From the NCBI RefSeq assembly GCF_000412675.1, contig NC_021505.1:310001-374000 (forward strand): a stretch of 64,000 nt of DNA, in the 5' to 3' direction. The DNA comes from Pseudomonas putida NBRC 14164 (GTDB lineage Bacteria > Pseudomonadota > Gammaproteobacteria > Pseudomonadales > Pseudomonadaceae). The notes beneath the pieces are model-generated. The model did no database searches, was not told where the DNA came from, and saw only the letters and a program-made list of their open reading frames with translations. Below are positions 21,550 to 31,083 of this stretch, one piece after another. The number at the start of each line of letters is the position of its first letter. Position 1 is the first letter of the stretch. The translations under genes were made by a program, and so were the position numbers.

Positions 21550-22095
21550 TTAAGGCAGCAGTTCCGCCTCTGCCAGTGGCAGGCCGAGCTTGTCCTTGTC
21601 CGACAGCACCGGTGGTTGCTGCAACCCCCAGTCGATGGCCAGTTGCGGGTCGTCCCAGCGGATGCAGCGGTCGGCGCCGGGGTTGTAGTAATCGGTGGTC
21701 TTGTAGAGGAACTCGGCCGATTCGCTCATCACCGCAAAACCGTGGGCGAAACCGGGAGGTACCCATAGCTGGCGGTGGTTGTCGGCCGAGAGGTGCACGG
21801 CGACCCATTGGCCAAAGGTTGGCGAGCTTTTGCGCACGTCCACGGCGACATCGCGGATTTCCCCGTGTACCACCCGCACCAGCTTGCCTTGGGTGTTCTC
21901 GACCTGATAGTGCAGCCCGCGCAGTACACCCTTGATGGAGCGAGAGTGGTTGTCCTGCACGAACTCGGTGCGCACGCCAGTTTGCCGCGCGAACTCACGC
22001 GCGTTGAATGCTTCGAAGAAAAAACCACGGCTGTCACCGAAGACCTTCGGCTCGATGATCAGTACTTCAGGGATTGCGGTAGGGATGATGTTCAT
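21550..22095 (-). CDS. rfbC: dTDP-4-dehydrorhamnose 3,5-epimerase
   Basis: 181 residues from ATG 22095 (MNIIPTAIPEVLIIEPKVFG), the usual RmlC length; the longer open frame upstream is not coding. Cupin fold with family motifs FGDSRGFFFEAFNARE, KGVLRGLHYQ (catalytic His) and WVPPGFAHGF. It epimerises dTDP-4-keto-6-deoxyglucose in dTDP-rhamnose synthesis. It stands alone; rmlA, rmlB and rmlD are not in the window. The AT-rich 278 bp upstream is shared with divergent aguA. Confidence 0.93.
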   Translation of the reverse strand: MNIIPTAIPEVLIIEPKVFGDSRGFFFEAFNAREFARQTGVRTEFVQDNHSRSIKGVLRGLHYQVENTQGKLVRVVHGEIRDVAVDVRKSSPTFGQWVAVHLSADNHRQLWVPPGFAHGFAVMSESAEFLYKTTDYYNPGADRCIRWDDPQLAIDWGLQQPPVLSDKDKLGLPLAEAELLP

Positions 22096-22373
22096 AGTGG
22101 CTCGCTGGCCCGTTGCCCAAGTATTGACCCTAGTCGGCCCCGCTGGAATTTTCCGCATGCCGATGCAACAGGATGCATAAGGTGTGGCTATGGTAGACGT
22201 CAGACCGGTAGCGGCACCAGGCACGGCTTTCAATGGTTCGATTGTTATCGATCTAATTGCGCATAGTTCGCGAGTCATTCCCGACTGCCGGGCTTCAAAT
22301 ATCGATATATATCGGTTATAAATTGACAAACGCCCCAGCACACTCCGGCTCAGGGCCATCATAGAGGTCACCC

Positions 22374-23480
22374 ATGAAAACCCTCAACTCCACGCCCCGT
22401 GCCGATGGTTTCCACATGCCCGCCGAGTGGGCCCCGCAAACCCAGGTGTGGATGGTCTGGCCGGAGCGCCCGGACAACTGGCGCCTGGGCGGCAAGCCGG
22501 CACAGGCTGCGCATGTGACCCTGGCCAAGGCCATTGCCCGCTTCGAACCTGTCACCGTCGCGGCCTCCGCCGGCCAGTACGAAAATGCCCGTCGCCAACT
22601 CGACCAGCCGAACATTCGCGTGGTCGAAATCAGCAACGACGACGCCTGGGTGCGTGATACCGGCCCAACCTTCGTCATCAACGACCAAGGTGAAGTGCGT
22701 GGCGTGGACTGGGGCTTCAATGCCTGGGGCGGCTTCGACGGCGGCCTGTATGCGCCGTGGAACCGCGACGAGGAACTGGCCGCCAAGGTGCTGGAAATGG
22801 AGCGCTGCCAGCGCTACCAAACCGAAGGCTTCGTACTTGAAGGCGGTTCGATCCACGTGGACGGTGAGGGCACCGTGATCACCACCGAGGAATGCCTGCT
22901 CAACCGTAACCGCAACCCGCACCTGAACCGCGAGCAGATCGAAGCCGTGCTGCGTGACCAACTGGCGGTCGACACCGTGGTGTGGCTGCCGGATGGCCTG
23001 TACAACGACGAAACCGACGGCCACGTCGACAACTTCTGCTGTTACGTGCGCCCGGGTGAAGTGTTACTGGCCTGGACCGATGATTCGAACGACCCCAACT
23101 ATGCGCGCTGCCACGCGGCCATGGAGGTGTTGAAGAACACCCGCGATGCCAAGGGCCGCGAGTTCATCGTGCACAAGATGCCGATCCCAGGCCCGCTGTT
23201 TGCCACCGCTGAAGAGTGTGCCGGTGTCGATCAGGTGGCCGGCAGCCAGGAGCGAGACCCGTCGGTGCGCCTTGCCGGTTCGTACGTGAACTTCCTGATC
23301 GTCAACGGCGGCATCATTGCGCCAAGCTTCGACGACCCGGCAGATGCCGAAGCCAGAGCGATCCTGGCAAAGATCTTCCCTGACCACGAAGTAGTGATGA
23401 TCCCTGGCCGCGAATTGTTGCTGGGTGGCGGCAACATCCACTGCCTGACTCAGCAGCAGCCGGCGCCGGTCAAGCGTTGA
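22374..23480 (+). CDS. aguA: Agmatine deiminase
   Basis: 368 residues, guanidine-group modifying fold. Motifs: WPERPDNWR near the start, [14 protein letters not shown] and the C-terminal catalytic cysteine in [13 protein letters not shown]. It converts agmatine to N-carbamoylputrescine in the arginine decarboxylase route to putrescine. aguB is not adjacent. Followed by a strong terminator. Confidence 0.95.
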   Translation: MKTLNSTPRADGFHMPAEWAPQTQVWMVWPERPDNWRLGGKPAQAAHVTLAKAIARFEPVTVAASAGQYENARRQLDQPNIRVVEISNDDAWVRDTGPTFVINDQGEVRGVDWGFNAWGGFDGGLYAPWNRDEELAAKVLEMERCQRYQTEGFVLEGGSIHVDGEGTVITTEECLLNRNRNPHLNREQIEAVLRDQLAVDTVVWLPDGLYNDETDGHVDNFCCYVRPGEVLLAWTDDSNDPNYARCHAAMEVLKNTRDAKGREFIVHKMPIPGPLFATAEECAGVDQVAGSQERDPSVRLAGSYVNFLIVNGGIIAPSFDDPADAEARAILAKIFPDHEVVMIPGRELLLGGGNIHCLTQQQPAPVKR

Positions 23481-23494
23481 GCCCAGCGTGAATT

Positions 23495-23527
23495 AAAAAA
23501 AGGCCCGTCATTTGACGGGCTTTTTTT
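23495..23527 (+). terminator. Rho-independent terminator of aguA
   Basis: GCCCGTCA-TT-TGACGGGC stem with A tract before and TTTTTTT after. Confidence 0.92.
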
Positions 23528-23664
23528 CTGGCGACACCCGGCGCCCAGGCTGGCATAGGTTTTGTATTGTTTTTCAATCAGATAGCTCGGCCGGGCCGCG
23601 CTCTCGGATCTGTAACATTACCTACGTAAATTAGCCGCTCACGGGCCAGGGAGTACGTGTAGAC

Positions 23665-23862
23665 ATGAACGCAGCAAGTGAGTCGGCTTTGCGCCCATCG
23701 GCAGTGAATCACCAGTCGCTCAAGGTTGTGGCGAAGTGGTTGAAACACCATGGAAGCATCAGGGTCAGGACGACCGACCCACGACGTCTGCTTGCCGGGC
23801 GGTACCCTCAAGGGCTGATCAGCGAAGCAGAGATGCAGGCGCTGATGGCGGTGTGGCACTGA
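23665..23862 (+). CDS. Small conserved hypothetical protein
   Basis: 65 residues, basic, with no recognised domain. The frame is preceded by AGGGAG 12 bases upstream, slightly far. Composition and codon use look genuine (third positions GC-rich), and a short protein with an ending like GLISEAEMQALMAVWH is familiar in Pseudomonas, but function is unknown. It lies between the aguA terminator and a REP pair. Confidence 0.55.
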   Translation: MNAASESALRPSAVNHQSLKVVAKWLKHHGSIRVRTTDPRRLLAGRYPQGLISEAEMQALMAVWH

Positions 23863-23882
23863 TCGGATCGGTATTACTTGTA

Positions 23883-23982
23883 CCGGCCTCTTCGCGGGCA
23901 TGCCCGCTCCCACAGAGTCACCACATGGCTCGAAACCTGTGAAACACCTGTGGGAGCGGGCGCGCCCGCGAAGAGGCCAGTA
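23883..23982. repeat. REP pair
   Basis: CCGGCCTCTTCGCGGGCATG...CTCCCACAG and its inverse separated by about 30 bp, at the 3' end of the siderophore-receptor gene. Confidence 0.88.
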
Positions 23983-23995
23983 CAGTCAACAACGA

Positions 23996-26071
23996 TCAGA
24001 AGCTGTAGCTACCCGTCACCACCAGGCTACGCGGGTCCCCCACCTGAATCTGCGCCGCACTGGTCGCCGAGCTGTAGTAGGTCTTGTCGGCAATGTTGCT
24101 CAACGCCGCCCGCACATCCCAGTCATGGGTGCGGTACCCCGCCAGCGCATCCCAACGGCCATACCCTGGCAACACCGTGGTGTTCTGGTTGTCCGCATAA
24201 CGCTCACCTACCAGCGTAACGCCGGTTTCGGCGTACCAGCCCAGCTCTGGTTTCCAGGTCACGAACAGGCTGGCGTTGCGCTTGGCCACATCGTTGATGC
24301 GGTTGCCTTCCTGGCCGTTGTTGTCCTTGACGATGATCGCATCCTGCAGGCCGATGCCGCCGCGTACATACCAGTTGCCGACGATATTGCCGGTGGCCGT
24401 CAACTCGATGCCGCGCGAACGCTGCAAGCCGCTGAGCAAGATGTTATTCGGGTTTTCCGGATCACGGGTGCGGCGGTTGTACAGTTCCAGCTCGTAGATG
24501 GCCAGGGTGGTGGTCAGGCGCTGGTCGAGCCAATCGCTTTTCACCCCGATTTCTTTCTGCCGGGTCTCTTCCGGCTTGGCGTCGTTGCCGTTGCCCGGTG
24601 CATCCGGGGTGATGCCGATCAAGCCGCCGCCCACCGGCGAGAAGGTCTTGCTCCACGAGGCGTAGAACGAATGATCCCGCCATGGCGTGTAGACCACGCC
24701 CAGGCGCGGGCTGGTGCTGTTACTGTCCTGCGGTTCGCGCACGCCATCTTTGTTGGTGGTTTCCACGTCGAACTGGTCGAAGCGAACGCCAGCCAGGATT
24801 TGCCATTGATCGTTCAGGCGGATCTGGTCTTGCAGGTAAAGGCCGCGGCTATCGACCACAGTGTGGTTGTTACTCGACAGCGCCAGTGTGCCATTGTGCT
24901 GCTGGTTGCTACCGGGTTTGCCCAAGCCCGGGAGCGGCTGGCTACCAGCGGTATACAGCACAGGGTCACGCTTCTGGTTGCCGAACTCCAGGCCCAGCAG
25001 CAGCTTGTGCTCCAGGCCCAGGGTGTCGAAGTCGCCCTCGGCCTCCAGGTTGTTGAACAGGTTGCGGGTGTTCAGGTCCTGCTGCCAGCGCTGGCGGGTC
25101 AGGACATTGGTGCTGGCGTTGTAGCCCGTGACGTAGGTGTTGTCGAACTCGCTGTCGAGCTTGAACAGGCCCAGGGTATGGCGCAGCTGCCAGGTTTCGT
25201 TCAGCTGGTAATTCAGGCGTGAGCGCAGGGACTGGGCGCGATCATCGATGTAGTCGCGCTGGTCGCCGTAGGTGGTGCCGCGGCTGACGTCGGCCGGGCG
25301 GCCATTCACCCCGGGGATGCCCCGGTCGGGCGTACGGTTGTAGCGGCTGTATTCGTACTGCACCAGCCAGTTGAGGTCGGGGGTGATTTGCCAGCTGACC
25401 GACGGGGCGAACAGCTGGCGGCTGCCGTCGATACCCTCGCGGAAGCTGTTGTTGTCCTGGTTGCCCATGTTCAGGCGCAGGCTGACAGTGTCGCTGGGGT
25501 CGGCGCTGAGGTCGGCATACAGGCTGCGCAGGTCTTCGCTGCCGGCCTGTGCTTCGATGCTCGAGCGGCGCCCCTGCTCCGGAGCCTTGCTGACCCGGTT
25601 GACGATGCCGCCCTGGCTGCCACGGCCATACAGCACCGCCGCTGGCCCCTTCAGCACCTCGACCCGCTCGATGTTGTGCAGGTCGCGGATGTACTGGCTG
25701 TCGTCGCGAATGCCGTCCAGGTAGAAGTCGTTGCTGGCCTCGAAGCCGCGGATGCGCACGCTGTCAAAGCGGGTGTCGGCGCCGCTGCTTACGTTGGGGA
25801 TCCCCTCCAGCGCCTTGCCCAGGGTGTTGTTGCCGTAGTCCAGCACATTGGCGGTTTTCACCGTGTCGATGGCCTGTGGCACATAGCGTACCGGCGTCGA
25901 GGTGCGGGTGGCGGTGCTCACCTCCTTGACGCGCGGGTTGTCCTTCTCACGCTCGCTGTCGGCGGTAACCGACGACTCTGGCAGCGTGGTGGTGGCGGCA
26001 CTGGCCAGGCCGGCGCTGAACAGCAGCGACAGGCCAAGCGTCAAGGGGGAAAGGCGGCAAGGTACAAGCAT
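23996..26071 (-). CDS. TonB-dependent siderophore receptor (Fiu-like)
   Basis: 691 residues from ATG 26071; a GTG two codons earlier is an alternative. Signal peptide to about residue 25 (cut after GLASA), plug domain (YVPQAIDTVKTANVLDYGNN, RIRGFEASNDFYLDGIRDD) and a 22-strand barrel ending in aromatic Phe (VVTGSYSF). No N-terminal signalling domain, so it is not a transducer. Closest in style to catecholate receptors such as Fiu. It imports a ferric siderophore using TonB energy. A Fur-box-like sequence lies upstream. Confidence 0.88.
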   Translation of the reverse strand: MLVPCRLSPLTLGLSLLFSAGLASAATTTLPESSVTADSEREKDNPRVKEVSTATRTSTPVRYVPQAIDTVKTANVLDYGNNTLGKALEGIPNVSSGADTRFDSVRIRGFEASNDFYLDGIRDDSQYIRDLHNIERVEVLKGPAAVLYGRGSQGGIVNRVSKAPEQGRRSSIEAQAGSEDLRSLYADLSADPSDTVSLRLNMGNQDNNSFREGIDGSRQLFAPSVSWQITPDLNWLVQYEYSRYNRTPDRGIPGVNGRPADVSRGTTYGDQRDYIDDRAQSLRSRLNYQLNETWQLRHTLGLFKLDSEFDNTYVTGYNASTNVLTRQRWQQDLNTRNLFNNLEAEGDFDTLGLEHKLLLGLEFGNQKRDPVLYTAGSQPLPGLGKPGSNQQHNGTLALSSNNHTVVDSRGLYLQDQIRLNDQWQILAGVRFDQFDVETTNKDGVREPQDSNSTSPRLGVVYTPWRDHSFYASWSKTFSPVGGGLIGITPDAPGNGNDAKPEETRQKEIGVKSDWLDQRLTTTLAIYELELYNRRTRDPENPNNILLSGLQRSRGIELTATGNIVGNWYVRGGIGLQDAIIVKDNNGQEGNRINDVAKRNASLFVTWKPELGWYAETGVTLVGERYADNQNTTVLPGYGRWDALAGYRTHDWDVRAALSNIADKTYYSSATSAAQIQVGDPRSLVVTGSYSF

Positions 26072-26107
26072 GGACACATCCGGACCGGGCAGGTGAAAAA
26101 TAAGGCG

Positions 26108-26130
26108 CGAATGGTAATGCTTGCTATTTG
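26108..26130. promoter_or_regulatory. Possible Fur box upstream of the receptor
   Basis: The sequence around AATGGTAATGCTTGCTATTT resembles the GATAAT-type Fur consensus imperfectly, 37-59 bp upstream of the receptor start. Only a weak match by eye. Confidence 0.3.
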
Positions 26131-26546
26131 CTCTTGCTTGGGTATTTGTAAAGGGTTGTCTTTACATATGTGTCTCTTTGTAACAGCCTCTGCCGCCACG
26201 GTTTGCCTGCTCTCGGGAAATTGTCCGTTCGATCAAAAGGTAATTTCCCACACGAGATAAATTGCCCACTGATAGCGCAAACCTGCATGGAAATGCACCA
26301 GCTCTGCCGATAATTTTGGTTATATCAACCTGCATTTCACGACTTTTTGACATTTGTAATCGCACACGGCTAGGATTCGGCCAACGCCTGCTGGCCATTA
26401 TCTTGGCCATGCTGCTGCCGAGGGCTGCCGTGGACTTACCGGCTGGCCCACCAGGCGGGATCCGCATAGCGTCGAACCTACGAAGGGGCGTTGGTTCCTG
26501 GCGTCATAGTGCAGAGCGTTTTTGATTAAGAAATAAGGAAAACAAC
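26131..26546. other. AT-richer intergenic region between divergent receptor and porin genes
   Basis: About 400 bp without a convincing gene. It holds the promoters of both genes. At 26315-26328, on the minus strand, TTGATATAACCAAA matches 8 of 10 fixed positions of an ANR/FNR site, which would fit the known anaerobic induction of OprE-type porins. A GAAATAAGGAAAAC ribosome-binding region precedes the porin ATG. Confidence 0.5.
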
Positions 26547-27866
26547 ATGTTGAAAACCAGGATCAGCCTGGTCGCCTTGGCGATGATCGCCGCGACCCAG
26601 GCACAGGCCAATGACCAGGCCGACAGCAAGGGCTTCATCGAGGACAGCCACGCCAACGTCCTTCTGCGCAACGCCTACATCAACCGTGACAAGAAGCACG
26701 GCACCGACGACCAGATCGAATGGGGCCAGGCGTTCATCGCCAACTTCTCCTCCGGCTTCACCCAGGGCACCGTGGGCGTCGGCGTCGACGCATTCGGCCT
26801 GTACGCCGTCCGCCTTGATGGCGGCAAAGGCCACAACGGTGGCGGCGGCGTCGACTTCTTCAAGCCGCACGAAACCACCAATGCCGAAGGCAACGCCAGC
26901 TCGCCGCACAACCTGGCCCGTGGTGGCGCAGCAGTAAAATTCCGCATTTCCAACACCGTGCTGAAGTACGGTGACCAGATGCCAGCTCTGCCAGTGCTGC
27001 AGTACGACGACGCGCGTCTGCTGCCAGAAAGCTTCACCGGTACCCTGATCACCTCGAAAGAGATCGAGGGCCTGGAACTGAACGCCGGCCGCTTCACCCA
27101 GGAAGCGCGCAAAAGCGCCGAGCGCCGTGACGGTGGCGGCCTGAAGTCGATCAACGTCTTCGGTGGTAGCTACAAGTTCACCGACAACTTCACCGCTTCG
27201 CTGTACACCGCAGACAACGAAGACGTGATGAAGAAGCACTACCTGGGCTTGAACTACGTCTTCCCGATCGCCAGCGACCAGTCCCTGACCCTGGACTTCA
27301 ACGGCTACAAGTCGGACATCGACAGCAAGTACGTACAAGCCGCTGGCCTGAATGGCGACTCCAACACCATCTGGAGCCTGGCAGCCACTTACGCGTACGG
27401 TGCGCACTCGTTCACCCTCGCGCATCAGCGCAGCACCGGCAGCACCGGTTACAACTATGGCTTCTACCAGAACGCCGGTGGCGTGGGTGACGGTGGTTCG
27501 ACCATCTACCTGGCCAACTCGTACTGGTCCGACTTCAACGCCGAAGACGAGCGCTCCTGGCAGCTGGGCTACGGCCTGGACTTCGGTGCCTACGGCATTC
27601 CGGGCCTGACCTACAAGCTGGCCTACGTGGTAGGTGACAACATCAACACCCGTAACGTCGCCAACCCGCAGGGCTTCGGCGAAGGTAAAGAGCGCGAGAT
27701 CTTCAACCAGATCCGTTACGTGGTGCAGGACGGCCCGGCCAAGGACCTTTCCATCAAGCTGCGTAGCTCGTTCCTGCGTACCAACAACGCTGTGCAGCAG
27801 AACGGTTACAACGACGACGGCAACGAAGTCCGCGTATTCGTCGAGTACCCGATCAGCATCTTCTGA
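26547..27866 (+). CDS. OprD-family porin, OprE/OprQ type
   Basis: 439 residues: signal peptide MLKTRISLVALAMIAATQAQA, then an 18-strand OprD barrel with the family start GFIEDSHANVLLRNAYINRD and terminal FVEYPISIF. OprD porins admit specific small solutes such as amino acids or organic acids. The OprE/OprQ group is suggested by the N-terminal block; OprE is anaerobically induced in P. aeruginosa. Single gene with its own terminator. Confidence 0.9.
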   Translation: MLKTRISLVALAMIAATQAQANDQADSKGFIEDSHANVLLRNAYINRDKKHGTDDQIEWGQAFIANFSSGFTQGTVGVGVDAFGLYAVRLDGGKGHNGGGGVDFFKPHETTNAEGNASSPHNLARGGAAVKFRISNTVLKYGDQMPALPVLQYDDARLLPESFTGTLITSKEIEGLELNAGRFTQEARKSAERRDGGGLKSINVFGGSYKFTDNFTASLYTADNEDVMKKHYLGLNYVFPIASDQSLTLDFNGYKSDIDSKYVQAAGLNGDSNTIWSLAATYAYGAHSFTLAHQRSTGSTGYNYGFYQNAGGVGDGGSTIYLANSYWSDFNAEDERSWQLGYGLDFGAYGIPGLTYKLAYVVGDNINTRNVANPQGFGEGKEREIFNQIRYVVQDGPAKDLSIKLRSSFLRTNNAVQQNGYNDDGNEVRVFVEYPISIF

Positions 27867-27888
27867 TCCGCAGTTGTTTGCTTGAAAG

Positions 27889-27918
27889 CTGGGGCTGCGG
27901 TGCAGCCCCAGTCTTGTT
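27889..27918. terminator. Terminator between convergent porin and glutamate-synthase-like genes
   Basis: CTGGGGCTGC-GGT-GCAGCCCCAG, a perfect 10-bp stem, followed by TCTTGTTT. Confidence 0.82.
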
Positions 27919-27920
27919 TA

Positions 27921-29591
27921 TCATGCGGGTTCAGTCTCTTCGTGGCGCAGTCTTGATGCCACAACTCGTGTTGCAGTGTCCCCCGTCTCCGGCGCAAAAC
28001 TGTCGCTACGCGCCATCCGCCACATCCGCGCATAAAACTCGCTTTCAATCGAGCCACTGAGCAGTTCGCCTGGCTTGAGGAACGTGTGCAGGTCCGAGAA
28101 CAGCCCGATTTCGCTGGGGCTGATACGCCGTGCCAGGTGCTTGGGCTTAAGCTCCGAAGGGTGCTCCAGGCCCGCAGCAGCCAGCATTTCGGCCAGTGCG
28201 TGCAGCGTGTTGCGGTGGAAGCTGGCCACCCGCTCGGCTTTGTCTGGCACCACCAGGGCGCGCTGGCGCAGTGGGTCTTGCGTGGCCACGCCGGTCGGGC
28301 ATTTGTTGGTGTGGCAGCTTTGCGACTGGATGCAGCCAATGGCGAACATGAAGCCGCGTGCCGAGTTGACCCAGTCAGCGCCGATGGCCAGTACGCTGGC
28401 GATGTCGAAGGCACTGACGATCTTGCCCGCAGCGCCAATGCGAATGCTGGAGCGCAGGTTCAGGCCGACCAGGGTGTTGTGCACGAACATCAGGCCTTCG
28501 CGCATGGGCACACCCATGTTGTCGCTGAACTCGCGAGGTGCCGCGCCGGTACCGCCTTCCTTGCCATCGACAACGATGAAGTCCGGGGTGATGCCGGTGG
28601 CCAGCATGGCCTTGGCAATGCCCATGAACTCCCACGGGTGGCCCAAGCAGAACTTGAAGCCTACGGGCTTGCCACCCGACAGCTCGCGCAGGCTGGCCAC
28701 GAATTGCAGCAACCCGGCTGGCGTGCGGAAGGCACTGTGCGCGGCCGGGGAGATGCAGTCTTCACCTGCGCGCACGCCACGGGTCTCGGCAATTTCGGCG
28801 CTGACCTTGTGCCCTGGCAGGATACCGCCGTGGCCTGGCTTGGCGCCTTGGCTGAGCTTGATCTCGATCATCTTCACCTGCGGCGAGCGGGCCTGTTCGG
28901 CGAAGCGGTGAGGGTCGAAACGACCGTCCTCGGTACGGCAGCCGAAGTAGCCACTGCCGATTTCCCAGATCAGGTCACCGCCATGTTCGCGGTGGTAGGG
29001 GCTGATGCTGCCTTCACCCGTGTCATGGGCAAAACGGCCCATGCGCGCACCGCGGTTTAGCGCGGCGATGGCATTGGCGCTGAGGGCGCCAAAGCTCATG
29101 GCGGAGATGTTGAAGATCGAGGCCGAGTAGGGCAGGCGGCATTGCGGCCCGCCAATGGCGATGCGGAACGAGGCCGGGTCTGGCGTGGCCACTGGCAGCA
29201 TCGAATGGCTGATGAATTCGAAACCGGGTTTGTAGGCATCGTTCAGGGTACCGAAGGCTTTCTCGGCGCTTTCGTTCTTGGCGCGTGCGTAAACGAGCGA
29301 GCGCTGCGAGCGGGAGAACGGCAGCTTGTCGTCGTCACCCTCGATCAGGTACTGGCGGATTTCCGGGCGGATGGTTTCGATCAGGTAGCGGATATTGCCC
29401 AGGATCGGGTAGTTGCGGCGCACGGCGTGGTGGCTCTGGCGCAGGTCGTTGAGCCCGACGAGGCTGAGCAGGGCAGTGATCAGTGTGATTGGCCAGAGCC
29501 AGGCATGTTGGGGCAGCAGCGGCAGGCTGGCAAAGGTGAACAACAGGCAGATGACGAGGCAGGCGTAGCGGCTGGGCAGAGAGTGATTCAT
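27921..29591 (-). CDS. FMN-binding glutamate synthase family protein
   Basis: 556 residues from ATG 29591. Two N-terminal membrane helices (residues ~10-55), then the FMN-binding alpha/beta barrel of the GltB central region: SAMSFGALSANAIAALNRGA, KLSQGAKPGHGGILPGHKV, VDGKEGGTGAAPREFSDNMG. The cluster segment CIQSQSCHTNKCPTG keeps the 3Fe-4S cysteines. It lacks the amidotransferase domain of full GltB, so it is a stand-alone, membrane-anchored GltS-like protein (YerD type) of unknown physiological substrate. Confidence 0.87.
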   Translation of the reverse strand: MNHSLPSRYACLVICLLFTFASLPLLPQHAWLWPITLITALLSLVGLNDLRQSHHAVRRNYPILGNIRYLIETIRPEIRQYLIEGDDDKLPFSRSQRSLVYARAKNESAEKAFGTLNDAYKPGFEFISHSMLPVATPDPASFRIAIGGPQCRLPYSASIFNISAMSFGALSANAIAALNRGARMGRFAHDTGEGSISPYHREHGGDLIWEIGSGYFGCRTEDGRFDPHRFAEQARSPQVKMIEIKLSQGAKPGHGGILPGHKVSAEIAETRGVRAGEDCISPAAHSAFRTPAGLLQFVASLRELSGGKPVGFKFCLGHPWEFMGIAKAMLATGITPDFIVVDGKEGGTGAAPREFSDNMGVPMREGLMFVHNTLVGLNLRSSIRIGAAGKIVSAFDIASVLAIGADWVNSARGFMFAIGCIQSQSCHTNKCPTGVATQDPLRQRALVVPDKAERVASFHRNTLHALAEMLAAAGLEHPSELKPKHLARRISPSEIGLFSDLHTFLKPGELLSGSIESEFYARMWRMARSDSFAPETGDTATRVVASRLRHEETEPA

Positions 29592-29706
29592 GGGTCCATC
29601 GCAGGCAGGATGACCGGGCATAGGATAGGCAAAGGCGGGGAGGGGAAAACCTGGGTAATCGGTAAAAGACTGTTACCTGATTGCGCAGTCCCACAGAAAA
29701 ATAGCG

Positions 29707-31083
29707 TTAGCCAGGCAGCAGTATGCTGACCCGCAACCCACCGCCCTCGCGGTTCGCCACCATCAGCTCACCGCCATGGCTGTTGGCAATCCGCTGGGCA
29801 ATGCTCAACCCCAGCCCGTAGCCGCCGGATGCCTGGTTACGCGAGCCTTCACCGCGCACGAACGGGTCGGTGATGGTTGTCAGCAGGCCCGGCGCAATCC
29901 CAGGGCCGCGGTCGTCGATGTGGATGAACACCCCATCGACAGCCCGTTCCAGTGTGACCGAGATGTCCTTCGCGTAGCGCAACGCATTGACCAACAAGTT
30001 TTGCAGGCAGCGTTGCAGCAACAGGGCATCCACCTGCGAACACCCCACCTTGCCATGCACCGGCAGCGCTTCTTCGGCGCTGGCCAACTCGGCGCATTGG
30101 CGTGCCACCAGCCTGTCCAGGTCCACCTGCTGCAAATTCAACTGCTCGCCTGCGCGCAGGTAATCGAGTACCTGGCCGATCATGTCGTCCATCTGGGTAA
30201 TGTTCTGTCGCAGGCGCTGGCGATGTTCGTCGTCCGGTAGCCGCTCCAGGCGCAGGCGCATGCGGGTCAGCGGGGTGCGCAGGTCGTGGGACACGGCGGC
30301 CAGGAAGTAGGCCTTGTCATTGACCATGGCAATCAGCCGCTGCTGCATGGCGTTGAACGCCTGGGCCGCCTGGCGCACTTCTTCCGGGCCATCCAGCGCC
30401 AGGGGAGGCTGCTCGAGGTTGCCGCCCAGGCCGCGCGCTGCGTCGGCCAGGCGCCGCAACGGGCGCAGGCACAGGCGCACGGCAATCAGGCACACCAGCA
30501 ATACCGCGACAATCCGCAGCGCATACACCCGCAACAGGTAGTCGCTGATCAGCACCCAGGCCGATTCGCCACTCCAGCCCTGCAGTTCCTGGCCCTCGAT
30601 GGTCAGCCAGTGGCCGTCGGCCAACGGCACCGCGAACTGCACATGCGCCTGGGCCGTGCGCAGGCCGAACAGGCTGCGCCAGACAATCGGCTGGCCCAGC
30701 TCATCGGTCAGCCGCACCTTCAGCAGGCGCACGTCCTGGGCATGCCCCAGTTCGTACCTGAGGGCCTGCTGCAGCAACAGCTCGACGCGCCTGCGCCCTC
30801 GGCGCTCGTCATGTTCAGGTGTGGGTAGCGTTTCGGCGCAGCGCAACTGATAGTGGGCGGGCACCTTCAGCGCGCCGGCGTGGCAACTGGCCTGGGCGAT
30901 CAGGGGCGCACTGCGCGCGGCGATCAGGCGAATGGGCGCCTCGAGTACCTGGGCGAAACGCACATCGAACCAGATGCTGCTCGACATCAACTGGATCACC
31001 AGCGTGCCGCTGATCATGATCAGCAGCAGCTGGCCAAACAAGGTGCGCGGCCACAGCCGGCGAAGCCAGCGCATGTCAGGCAT
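29707..31083 (-). CDS. Sensor histidine kinase of an OmpR-type two-component system
   Basis: 458 residues. Membrane helix near 14-36, a periplasmic domain of about 130 residues containing two Cys (ASCHAGALK, YQLRCAETLP), a second helix near 178-200, HAMP, H-box AAVSHDLRTPLTRMRLRLERL and G boxes (DRGPGIAPGLL, SGGYGLGLSIAQRIA). Its start overlaps the end of the regulator gene upstream. Located opposite a siderophore receptor, so metal or siderophore sensing is possible but unproven. Confidence 0.88.
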   Translation of the reverse strand: MPDMRWLRRLWPRTLFGQLLLIMISGTLVIQLMSSSIWFDVRFAQVLEAPIRLIAARSAPLIAQASCHAGALKVPAHYQLRCAETLPTPEHDERRGRRRVELLLQQALRYELGHAQDVRLLKVRLTDELGQPIVWRSLFGLRTAQAHVQFAVPLADGHWLTIEGQELQGWSGESAWVLISDYLLRVYALRIVAVLLVCLIAVRLCLRPLRRLADAARGLGGNLEQPPLALDGPEEVRQAAQAFNAMQQRLIAMVNDKAYFLAAVSHDLRTPLTRMRLRLERLPDDEHRQRLRQNITQMDDMIGQVLDYLRAGEQLNLQQVDLDRLVARQCAELASAEEALPVHGKVGCSQVDALLLQRCLQNLLVNALRYAKDISVTLERAVDGVFIHIDDRGPGIAPGLLTTITDPFVRGEGSRNQASGGYGLGLSIAQRIANSHGGELMVANREGGGLRVSILLPG

